Shown here one piece after another: positions 57,235-64,000 of a DNA stretch of 64,000 nt (position 1 is its first letter; the number at the start of each line of letters is the position of its first letter). The stretch lies in the NCBI RefSeq assembly GCF_029223525.1, contig NZ_JARHTQ010000008.1, positions 1 through 64,000 on the forward strand, in the 5' to 3' direction. This stretch comes from Streptantibioticus ferralitis. Lineage in GTDB: Bacteria > Actinomycetota > Actinomycetes > Streptomycetales > Streptomycetaceae. Both the position numbers and the translations under genes were made by a program. Under the pieces are notes generated by a model, which was given only the letters and a program-made list of their open reading frames with translations, searched no databases and was not told the origin of the DNA.

Positions 57235-57286
57235 CATCCGGCGCGGCCTCTCGCACCGCACCATCACTCGTAGGAGGAACCCCCGC

Positions 57287-59335
57287 GTGAGCACCCACTA
57301 CCCCTTCACGGCGATCGTCGGGATGGACGACCTACGGCTCGCGCTGCTGCTGAACGCCGTGTCGCCCGCGGTCGGCGGTGTGCTGGTGCGGGGCGAGAAG
57401 GGCACCGCCAAGTCGACCGCGGTACGGGCGCTTTCGGCGCTGATGCCGGAGGTCGAGGTCGTCCCGCACTGCCGCTTCTCGTGCGATCCGCGGTCCCCGG
57501 ACCCCGGTTGCCCGGACGGACCGCACACCGCGGACGCGGAGGCGGGTGTCCACCGTCCGGCGCGGATGGTCGAGCTGCCGGTCGGCGCTTCCGAGGACCG
57601 GCTGGTGGGCGCGCTGGACATCGAACGAGCCCTCGCCGAGGGCGAGAAATCCTTCGAGCCCGGTCTGCTGGCCGCCGCGCACCGCGGGGTGCTCTACGTC
57701 GACGAGGTCAACCTGCTCCACGACCATCTGGTCGACCTCCTGCTGGACGCCGCCGCGATGGGCGCCTCGTACGTCGAACGCGAGGGCGTCTCGGTACGGC
57801 ACGCCGCACGCTTCCTGCTCGTCGGCACGATGAACCCCGAGGAGGGCGAGCTGCGCCCGCAGCTGCTGGACCGGTTCGGGCTCACCGTCGAGGTGACGGC
57901 GTCCCGCGAGCCGGACCAGCGGGTGGAGGTGGTGCGCAGGCGGCTGGCGTACGACGAGGACCCGTCGGGGTTCGCCGCGCGGTGGGCGGCCGAGGAGGAC
58001 GCGCTACGGCAACGCATCGCCGCCGCACGGCAGTTGCTGCCGTCGGTGCGGCTCGGTGACGCCGCGCTGCGCCAGATCGCCGCGGTGTGCGCGGCGTTCG
58101 AGGTGGACGGGATGCGCGCGGACATCGTGACCGCCCGCACCGCGACCGCGCTGGCCGCGTGGGCGGGCCGTACCGAGGTGCTGGACGAGGACGTACGGCA
58201 GGCGGCGCTGCTGTCGCTGCCGCACCGGCGGCGCCGCAACCCCTTCGACGCACCGGGGTTGGACGAGGACAAGCTGGACGAGACGCTGGAGCAGTCCCGC
58301 GGGGAGGACGACGACCCAGATCCGGGCGGCCCGAACGGCCCGGACGGCGGCGGTCAGCCCCCGCAGGACGGTCCGATGGGTGACCCGCCGGTACCGGAGC
58401 AGCGCACCGGCGAGCAGGACGACGCCCCGCAGCCGACGCCGCAGGACAGCACGGCCGGCCGGGCGGACGGCGGCGAGCAGGCCGCCGTGGCCGCGGACGA
58501 GCCGTTCAGGACCAGGCCTTTCACCGTGGCGGGCCTGGGCGACGGTGCGGCCGGGCGGCGGTCCAGGGCGCGTACCGAGCACGGCCGCACCACCGGCGCC
58601 CGCCGCCCGCAGGGCACCTTGACCAAGCTGCATCTGGCCGCCACCGTGCGCGCCGCCGCCCCGCACCAGCGGGCGCGCGGGCGCAGCGGTCCCGGGCTCG
58701 TGGTCCGCAAGGACGATCTGCGACAGGCGGTACGGGAGGGCCGGGAGGGCAATCTGGTGCTGTTCGTGGTCGATGCCTCCGGTTCGATGGCCGCCCGGCA
58801 GCGGATGGCCGCGGTGAAGGGCGCGGTGCTGTCGCTGCTGCTGGACGCCTACCAGCGGCGGGACAAGGTGGGGCTGGTGACCTTCCGCGGCTCCGGCGCG
58901 GAGTTGGCGCTGCCGCCGACCTCGTCGGTGGAGGCGGGCGCGGCACGGCTGGAGAGGCTGCCGACCGGCGGCCGTACCCCGCTGGCGGCCGGGCTGCTCA
59001 GGGCGCGCGAGGTGCTGCGGGTGGAACGGCTGCGGGACGCGTCGCGGCGACCGCTGCTGGTCGTGGTGACCGACGGCCGGGCGACGGACGCGACCGCGGG
59101 CTCCGGTGGACGACGGGCGGACGGCTCCGCACCGGTGGCGTTGGCGTCGCGCGCGGCGCGGCTGCTGGCCGCCGAGGGGGTGTCGTCGGTGGTGGTGGAC
59201 TGCGAGACCGGCCCGGTACGGCTGGGCCTGGCGGGCGCGCTGGCCCGTGAACTGGCCGGTACCGCGGTGACGTTGGACGAGTTGCGCGCGGACGCGGTGT
59301 CCGCGCTGGTACGAGACGCCAGGAGGGCCGCGTAA
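57287..59335 (+). CDS. cobalto-/magnesium-chelatase-like AAA+-vWA fusion
   Basis: 682 residues. AAA+ domain ~5-330 (P-loop GEKGTAKST, Walker B VLYVDEVNLL, arginine finger region), an acidic Gly/Asp/Pro/Gln-rich linker (about 335-430), then a von Willebrand A domain with the MIDAS motif DASGSM (~residue 490) and TDGRATD. The fused BchI+BchD layout is that of actinobacterial putative cobaltochelatase ATPase subunits that serve CobN; cobN is not within the window. GTG 57287 with TAGGAGGAA. Confidence 0.93.
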   Translation: MSTHYPFTAIVGMDDLRLALLLNAVSPAVGGVLVRGEKGTAKSTAVRALSALMPEVEVVPHCRFSCDPRSPDPGCPDGPHTADAEAGVHRPARMVELPVGASEDRLVGALDIERALAEGEKSFEPGLLAAAHRGVLYVDEVNLLHDHLVDLLLDAAAMGASYVEREGVSVRHAARFLLVGTMNPEEGELRPQLLDRFGLTVEVTASREPDQRVEVVRRRLAYDEDPSGFAARWAAEEDALRQRIAAARQLLPSVRLGDAALRQIAAVCAAFEVDGMRADIVTARTATALAAWAGRTEVLDEDVRQAALLSLPHRRRRNPFDAPGLDEDKLDETLEQSRGEDDDPDPGGPNGPDGGGQPPQDGPMGDPPVPEQRTGEQDDAPQPTPQDSTAGRADGGEQAAVAADEPFRTRPFTVAGLGDGAAGRRSRARTEHGRTTGARRPQGTLTKLHLAATVRAAAPHQRARGRSGPGLVVRKDDLRQAVREGREGNLVLFVVDASGSMAARQRMAAVKGAVLSLLLDAYQRRDKVGLVTFRGSGAELALPPTSSVEAGAARLERLPTGGRTPLAAGLLRAREVLRVERLRDASRRPLLVVVTDGRATDATAGSGGRRADGSAPVALASRAARLLAAEGVSSVVVDCETGPVRLGLAGALARELAGTAVTLDELRADAVSALVRDARRAA

Positions 59336-59931
59336 TGCCGCAGGGGAAGCCGAGTGTGGTGCCGGACGACGGCCTGACGACCCGTCAGCGACGTAACCGG
59401 CCGTTGACGATGGTGCACACCGGCACCGGCAAGGGCAAGTCGACCGCGGCCTTCGGTCTGGCGCTGCGCGCCTGGAACCAGGGTTGGCCGATCGGGGTGT
59501 TCCAGTTCGTCAAGTCCGCGAAGTGGCGGGTCGGCGAGGAGCGGGCGCTGCGGGTGCTCGGCGACTCGGGCGAGGGCGGCACGGTCGCCTGGCACAAGAT
59601 GGGCGAGGGCTGGTCGTGGGTGCAGCGCGATCTGGAGTCCAGCGAGGAGGCGGCCCGGGAGGGCTGGGAGCAGGTCAAGCGCGATCTGGCCGCCGAGACG
59701 TACCAGCTGTACGTACTGGACGAGTTCGCGTACCCCATGCACTGGGGCTGGGTCGACACCGATGAGGTACTGGCGGTGCTGCAGGACCGCCCCGGCGCCC
59801 AGCACGTGATCATCACCGGCCGCAACGCGCCGCAGCAGCTGCTCGACGCCGCCGACCTGGTGACCGACATGACCAAGGTCAAGCACCCGATGGACGCCGG
59901 GCAGAAGGGCCAGCGGGGCATCGAGTGGTAA
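59335..59931 (+). CDS. cobO: cob(I)yrinic acid a,c-diamide adenosyltransferase
   Basis: 198 residues, CobA/CobO family: transfers adenosyl from ATP to the reduced corrinoid cobalt. P-loop GTGKGKST (residues ~27-34), FQFVKSAKWRVGEERAL, WHKMGEGWSWV, YVLDEFAYPMHWGWV (catalytic base region), VIITGRNAPQQL. Start overlaps the chelatase stop (TAATG). Confidence 0.95.
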   Translation: MPQGKPSVVPDDGLTTRQRRNRPLTMVHTGTGKGKSTAAFGLALRAWNQGWPIGVFQFVKSAKWRVGEERALRVLGDSGEGGTVAWHKMGEGWSWVQRDLESSEEAAREGWEQVKRDLAAETYQLYVLDEFAYPMHWGWVDTDEVLAVLQDRPGAQHVIITGRNAPQQLLDAADLVTDMTKVKHPMDAGQKGQRGIEW

Positions 59932-61331
59932 GTGTTCCGCGACTCGTCATCGCCGCACCCGCCTCGGGCAGCGGCAAGACGACCGTAGCCACCGGTCTGA
60001 TGGCCGCCCTCGCCCAGCGCGGCCTGGCCGTCTCACCGCACAAGGTCGGCCCGGACTACATCGACCCGGGCTACCACACGCTGGCGACCGGCCGCCCGGG
60101 CCGCAACCTGGACGCCTATCTGTGCGGCCCGCAGCGCATGGCGCCGATGTTCCTGCACGGGGCGCGCGGCGCTGACGTGGCCGTGATCGAGGGCGTGATG
60201 GGGCTGTACGACGGTGCGGCCGGTCAGGGGGAGCTGGCCTCCACCGCGCAGGTGGCGAAGCTGCTGCGGGCACCGGTGGTCCTGGTGGTGGACGCTTCGT
60301 CGCAGTCCAGGTCGGTGGCCGCGCTGGTGCACGGTTTCGCCTCCTGGGATCCCGAGGTGCGGATCGGCGGCGTCATCCTCAACAAGGTCGGCTCCGACCG
60401 CCACGAGGAACTGCTGCGGCAGGCGCTGGACGAGTCCGGCGTGCCGGTACTGGGGGTGCTGCGCCGGGACGGCCAACTGGCGGTCCCGGCCCGGCACCTG
60501 GGCCTGGTGCCGGTGGCGGAACGGCACACGGACGCGGTGGCCGCGGTACACGAGATGGCGTCCCGGGTGCTGGCGGGCTGCGACCTGGAGCAGCTCCTTT
60601 CGCTGGCCCGCAGCGCACCGCCGCTCACCGACGCCGCATGGGATCCGGCAGCGGAGATAGCCGGTTGCGGGCCGTCGCCGCACCGGGGCGGAACGGGTGG
60701 GCGGGGGCCGACGGCGGAGCCGCGCCCGGTCGTCGCCGTCGCGGGCGGCGCCGCGTTCACGTTCTCGTACGCCGAGCAGACCGAGCTGCTGGCGGCCGCG
60801 GGCGCGCAGATCGTCCCCTTTGACCCGCTGCGGGATGAACACCTTCCGGACGAAACGGCCGCTTTGGTCATCGGCGGGGGCTTCCCGGAGGTGTACGCAC
60901 CGGAACTGTCCGCGAACGAACCCCTGCGCGAGGCAGTGGTGGAACTGGCCGCGAGCGGCGCCCCGGTGGCCGCCGAGTGCGCGGGACTGCTCTATCTGGC
61001 AAGGGAGTTGGACGGCGCCCCCATGTGCGGCGTACTGGACGCCACCGCCCGGATGACCGACCGGCTGACGCTCGGCTACCGCGAGGCGGTGGCGGTGTGC
61101 GACAGCGCGCTCGCCGTGGCCGGAACCCGGGTACGCGGCCATGAGTTCCACCGCACCACGATCGAACCCGGCGCCGGGCAGGCCGCCGCATGGGGCTGGT
61201 CCCGGCCCGTACGCCGCCTTGAGGGCTTCGTCTCGGGGCCGAGCGGAGGCGTCCACGCCTCGTACCTCCACACGCACTGGGCGGCCGAGCCCGCGCTGGC
61301 CCGCAGGTTCGTCGAGCGGTGCACCAGGTGA
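59925..61331 (+). CDS. cbiA: cobyrinate a,c-diamide synthase
   Basis: 468 residues: N-terminal ATPase (ASGSGKTTVATGL), SPHKVGPDYIDPGYHTLATG corrin-substrate region, EGVMGLYDG, and C-terminal GATase with Cys in AAECAGLLYL and His in GHEFH. GTG 59925 overlaps the cobO end by 7 bp. Acts before cobO and cobQ in the pathway. Could be named cobB in the aerobic nomenclature; the cobalt-first set here cannot be told apart from this fragment. Confidence 0.95.
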   Translation: MVSVPRLVIAAPASGSGKTTVATGLMAALAQRGLAVSPHKVGPDYIDPGYHTLATGRPGRNLDAYLCGPQRMAPMFLHGARGADVAVIEGVMGLYDGAAGQGELASTAQVAKLLRAPVVLVVDASSQSRSVAALVHGFASWDPEVRIGGVILNKVGSDRHEELLRQALDESGVPVLGVLRRDGQLAVPARHLGLVPVAERHTDAVAAVHEMASRVLAGCDLEQLLSLARSAPPLTDAAWDPAAEIAGCGPSPHRGGTGGRGPTAEPRPVVAVAGGAAFTFSYAEQTELLAAAGAQIVPFDPLRDEHLPDETAALVIGGGFPEVYAPELSANEPLREAVVELAASGAPVAAECAGLLYLARELDGAPMCGVLDATARMTDRLTLGYREAVAVCDSALAVAGTRVRGHEFHRTTIEPGAGQAAAWGWSRPVRRLEGFVSGPSGGVHASYLHTHWAAEPALARRFVERCTR

Positions 61332-61738
61332 GCGAGCGGCGGATCGTCGTCGGTGTGGGGGCCAGCAGGGGTGCGCCCGCCGACGAGGTGTACGCGCTGA
61401 TCGAGGCCGTCCTCGCCGAGGCGGGCCTGCCGCCGGGCTGTGTCGCCGCGCTGGCGACCGTGGACGCGAAGGGCGGCGAGCCCGGGATCACCGAGGCGGC
61501 CCGGCGGCTCGGCGGAGTGCCCGTGGTGACGTACGACGCCGAGACGCTCGCCCGGATCACGGTTCCCACGCCGTCGAACGCCCCGCTCACCGCCGTCGGC
61601 ACACCCAGTGTGGCCGAGGCCGCCGCCCTCGCCTCGGCCCCCGGCGGCGAACTCCTGGTCCGCAAGCGGAAGTCCACCCCGCTCGCCGGCCGGGCCCCGA
61701 TGGCCACCGCCGCGCTGGCCCGGCGGCGCCGCGGATAA
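61328..61738 (+). CDS. CobE/CbiG C-terminal domain protein
   Basis: 136 residues of the CbiG_C/CobE fold: VVGVGASRGAPADEVYALIEAVLAEAG, LATVDAKGGEPGITEAARRLG, VPTPSNAPLTAVGTPSVAEAAAL. Binds corrin intermediates (CbiG-type ring opening partner or CobE carrier). GTG 61328 overlaps the cbiA stop (GTGA). The stand-alone domain indicates the CobE form. Confidence 0.85.
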   Translation: MSERRIVVGVGASRGAPADEVYALIEAVLAEAGLPPGCVAALATVDAKGGEPGITEAARRLGGVPVVTYDAETLARITVPTPSNAPLTAVGTPSVAEAAALASAPGGELLVRKRKSTPLAGRAPMATAALARRRRG

Positions 61739-61852
61739 CAGACGTGATCAGTCCCGTAACAACCCCGCAGGCCAGCGGGTTCACTCCTTGGTACGGCCGG
61801 TAGTGTGCCGCACGCACCAACCCAGCACCACCCGCAGCAAGGAGACACCTCT
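61739..61852 (+). promoter_or_regulatory. 114-bp gap before cbiX with a possible promoter
   Basis: TAGTGT (61801-61806) is a possible -10 box with GTTCAC about 17 bp upstream; it would give cbiX-cobC their own start site. No second B12 box is visible in this gap. Confidence 0.3.
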
Positions 61853-62761
61853 GTGACCTCGCCGCCCGCCCTACTGCTGATCGGTCACGGCACGCGCGAC
61901 GACGAGGAGGCCGAAGCCTTCCGCTCGCTCGTCAGAACGCTCGGCGAGCGCAACCCCGGGCTACCGGTGGGCGGCGGCTTCGCCGAGTTGTCCACCCCGT
62001 CGCTCGACGACGCCGTCGAGGAGCTCATGGCGCGGCACGGCGCACGGCGGTTCGTGGCGGTGCCGCTGGCGCTGGGCGCCGCCGGTCAGGCCACAGGAGG
62101 GGCGCCGGCCGCGCTGTCCCAGGCGGCGCCGCGCCACCCCGGTACCTCGTACCTGTACGCGCCGCTCGGTTGCCGCCCGGCGCTGCTGGAGGCGTTGGAG
62201 CGGCGCCTCGACAACGTACTGGGCGACGGCCGCCGCTCCCCCTCCGACCGGGCGGCGACCACGGTGCTGCTGGTCGGCCGGGGGTCCACCGATCCCGGCG
62301 GCAACGCCGAGGTGGACAGGGCGGCCCGGTTGCTGTGGGAGGGGCGCGGGTACGCGGGCGTGGAGACCGCCTTCGTCTCCCTGGCCGCCCCCGACGTCCC
62401 GTTGGGCCTGGACCGGTGCCTGCGGCTGGGCGCGAAGCGGGTGGTCGTGCTGCCGTACTTCCTGTTCACCGGTGCGCTGCCGGACCGGGTGCGTCAGCAG
62501 GCCGAGGGCTGGGCGGAGGCGCACCCGCAGATCGATGTGCGGTACGCCGATGTCATCGGCCGCGCGCCGGAGTTGGCCGATCTGGTGATGGAGCGGTATC
62601 GCGAGGCGCTGGCCGGCGGCCTGCGGATGAACTGCGACTCCTGCGGATACGTCATCGGGCGGCCCGGCCCGGACGAGCGGACGCCCCCGTCGCACCACCG
62701 CCCCGAGGACCCCGCGCACAGCCGCGGACACCACCATGACGGTCATGCGCACTCGCACTGA
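61853..62761 (+). CDS. cbiX: sirohydrochlorin chelatase (CbiX family)
   Basis: 302 residues with two CbiX domains: the first has the catalytic IGHGTRD (His12), the second LLVGRGSTDPGGN where His is replaced by Arg, as usual in the C-terminal half. CDSCGY binds a possible Fe-S cluster and the tail is His-rich (HHRPEDPAHSRGHHHDGHAHSH in parts), a metal store. Inserts cobalt (or iron) into sirohydrochlorin. GTG 61853 with AAGGAGAC. Overlaps cobC by 26 bp. Confidence 0.92.
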   Translation: MTSPPALLLIGHGTRDDEEAEAFRSLVRTLGERNPGLPVGGGFAELSTPSLDDAVEELMARHGARRFVAVPLALGAAGQATGGAPAALSQAAPRHPGTSYLYAPLGCRPALLEALERRLDNVLGDGRRSPSDRAATTVLLVGRGSTDPGGNAEVDRAARLLWEGRGYAGVETAFVSLAAPDVPLGLDRCLRLGAKRVVVLPYFLFTGALPDRVRQQAEGWAEAHPQIDVRYADVIGRAPELADLVMERYREALAGGLRMNCDSCGYVIGRPGPDERTPPSHHRPEDPAHSRGHHHDGHAHSH

Positions 62762-63815
62762 CCCCACCGACGGCCACGACCTGCGCCACGACCTGCGCCA
62801 CCACGGCGACGCGGAGGTACGGGACGACGGCGAGGACCTGGTGGACCTCGCCGTCAACGTCCGCACCGGAACACCTCCTCCATGGCTGGTGGACCGGATC
62901 GCCTCCTCGCTGACCGGACTTGCCGCCTACCCGGACGGCCGGGCGGCCCGGCGCACGGTCGCGGAGCGGCACGGCAGGCCGCCGGAGGAGGTCCTGCTGA
63001 CGGCGGGCGCGGCGGAGGCCTTCGTCCTGCTGGCCCGCGCGCACACGCCGCGCCGGGCCGTCGTCGTACACCCCCAGTTCACCGAGCCCGAGGCGGCGTT
63101 GCGGGACGCGGGCCACGATGTGCACCGAGTGCTCCTGCGGTACGAGTCCGGCTTCCGCCTCGATCCGTCGGACGTCCCCGAGGACGCCGACTTCGTGGTC
63201 ATCGGCAACCCGACGAACCCCACCTCCGTCCTGCACCCTGCGCGGACGCTCGCGGAGTTGGCCCGCCCGGGCCGGACCCTGGTGATCGACGAGGCGTTCA
63301 TGGACGCGGTCCCCGGCGAACCCGAGTCGCTCGCGGCGCGCCGCGATCTGCCGGGCGTGGTGGTCCTGCGCAGCCTGACCAAGACCTGGGGCCTGGCGGG
63401 CCTGCGGATCGGCTATGTACTCGCCGCCACGGAGACGATCGCGGCGCTGCAGCGCGCGCAGCCGCTGTGGCCGGTCGGCACCCCTGCGCTGGCGGCCGCC
63501 GAAGCGTGCTGTGCGCCGTCCGCGGTGGCGGAGGCCGAGGAGGCGGCGCGGCACATCGCGCGGGACCGCGCGTACCTGCTGTCCCGCCTGGCGGACTTCC
63601 CCGCCATCGAGGTCACGGGCCCGGCCGCCGCGCCGTTCCTGCTGCTGCGGTCGCGCGGCGCGGCGGAGGTACGCGAACGCCTGCGCAAGCTCGGCTTCGC
63701 GGTCCGCCGCGCCGACACGTTCCCTGGCCTGGGCCCGGACTGGCTACGGGTCGCGGTCCGCGACCGCGGCACGACCGACGCGTTCCTGAACGCCCTGGCG
63801 CAATCCGTCAGTTGA
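62736..63815 (+). CDS. cobC: pyridoxal-phosphate-dependent CobC (threonine-phosphate decarboxylase-like)
   Basis: 359 residues, aspartate aminotransferase fold type I: GRAARRTVAERHGRPPEEVLLTAGAAEAF, VIGNPTNPTS, VIDEAFMD, and the PLP Lys in SLTKTWGLAGLRIGY. Makes the (R)-1-amino-2-propanol phosphate used by CbiB. ATG 62736 lies inside the His-rich tail of cbiX, in another frame, so the tail and the cobC N-terminus share DNA. A later start such as GTG 62829-type codons cannot be excluded. Confidence 0.9.
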   Translation: MTVMRTRTDPTDGHDLRHDLRHHGDAEVRDDGEDLVDLAVNVRTGTPPPWLVDRIASSLTGLAAYPDGRAARRTVAERHGRPPEEVLLTAGAAEAFVLLARAHTPRRAVVVHPQFTEPEAALRDAGHDVHRVLLRYESGFRLDPSDVPEDADFVVIGNPTNPTSVLHPARTLAELARPGRTLVIDEAFMDAVPGEPESLAARRDLPGVVVLRSLTKTWGLAGLRIGYVLAATETIAALQRAQPLWPVGTPALAAAEACCAPSAVAEAEEAARHIARDRAYLLSRLADFPAIEVTGPAAAPFLLLRSRGAAEVRERLRKLGFAVRRADTFPGLGPDWLRVAVRDRGTTDAFLNALAQSVS

Positions 63816-63855
63816 CCTTCATCACAACTGCCGCATCCAGGATCGCCGAGGTGGG

Positions 63856-63874
63856 GGCGGGCGCGTCGCCCGCC
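63856..63874 (+). terminator. small hairpin after cobC
   Basis: GGCGGGCG-CGT-CGCCCGCC, perfect 8-bp stem 41 bp after the cobC stop, directly before a TAAGAT that may be the next promoter. Confidence 0.55.
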
Positions 63875-63888
63875 TAAGATCTTCGAGC

Positions 63889-64000
63889 ATGGACCTACTG
63901 AACCCCGGCTCATCAATGAAGCTCGACCGCATCGACCGCAGGCTGGAGCAGTTGGAGCGCAAGCTCGACGCCATCCTGGACCACCTGGGCATCGAGGTGG
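63889..64000 (+). CDS. unidentified coiled-coil protein (5' part)
   Basis: Only the first 37 codons are in the window: MDLLNPGSSMKLDRIDRRLEQ and LERKLDAILDHLGIEV. Heptad-like Leu/Ile spacing suggests a coiled coil. TAAGAT (63875-63880) stands 8 bp before the ATG and there is no RBS, so translation may be leaderless. Resembles small Streptomyces proteins whose N-terminal helix precedes a ribosomal L7/L12-like domain, but this cannot be verified from the fragment. Confidence 0.55.
   Translation, partial: MDLLNPGSSMKLDRIDRRLEQLERKLDAILDHLGIEV

Overview
The window is high-GC actinobacterial DNA. Gene content (chaplins, a streptophobe-type membrane protein, an SGM_5486-type microprotein, a Gbn-type nucleoid protein, DUF3099, FHA-ABC fusion, Asp23/AmaP envelope operon, GTG/TTG starts) together with the 16S rRNA 5' end at the left edge points to Streptomyces or a close relative in Streptomycetaceae. 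It reads as chromosomal core with a few accessory patches. No phage, insertion sequence, tRNA or CRISPR array was seen.

Layout. 1-0.6 kb: 5' end of a 16S gene (minus strand) with its leader and tandem promoters. 0.7-7.6 kb: tyrS, 3-methyladenine glycosylase, PEBP/YbhB protein, HNH nuclease, SPFH/NfeD pair, stand-alone ABC ATPase. 7.7-10.4 kb: two short chaplins and a NarL-type two-component system. 10.6-17.9 kb: SDR plus a broken queA-like gene, FHA-ABC transporter, streptophobe membrane protein, a 745-bp repeat-filled spacer, serB. 17.9-28.3 kb: sixA, two microproteins, CynX-type MFS with divergent GntR, fabG-fabI, tldD-tldE, DUF3099, a candidate 6C-like small RNA, moaA.

28.3-36.5 kb is the most accessory-looking part. 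A three-gene minus-strand operon (alkylglycerol monooxygenase-like sterol desaturase, YhhN/TMEM86 lysoplasmalogenase, zinc alcohol dehydrogenase) looks like an ether-lipid cleavage module. Next to it a four-gene, translationally coupled operon (acetoacetate decarboxylase family, SDR, two PF04909-type amidohydrolases) faces a TetR regulator across a perfect TGTAAC-N3-GTTACA operator. A 40-bp exact copy of part of moaA lies just beyond the first module and suggests past recombination.

36.5-54.4 kb: DEDDh exonuclease with BRCT, zinc-ribbon protein, SURF1, GH15 enzyme followed by the 3' remnant of an SDR gene, Asp23/AmaP envelope-stress operon with a neighbouring gene broken by an amber codon, enoyl-CoA hydratase, gbn, ABC-F, two conserved proteins, a five-unit ~70-bp repeat array, class II aldolase, FAD oxidoreductase, and a PiT phosphate transporter behind a PHO-box-like sequence.

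54.4-63.9 kb: a cobalamin riboswitch controls cbiB-cobQ, followed by a fused Mg/Co-chelatase-type protein, cobO, cbiA, a CobE/CbiG-C protein, cbiX and cobC, which together cover much of corrin amidation, adenosylation, aminopropanol attachment and metal insertion. The last 112 bases hold the start of an unidentified coiled-coil protein.
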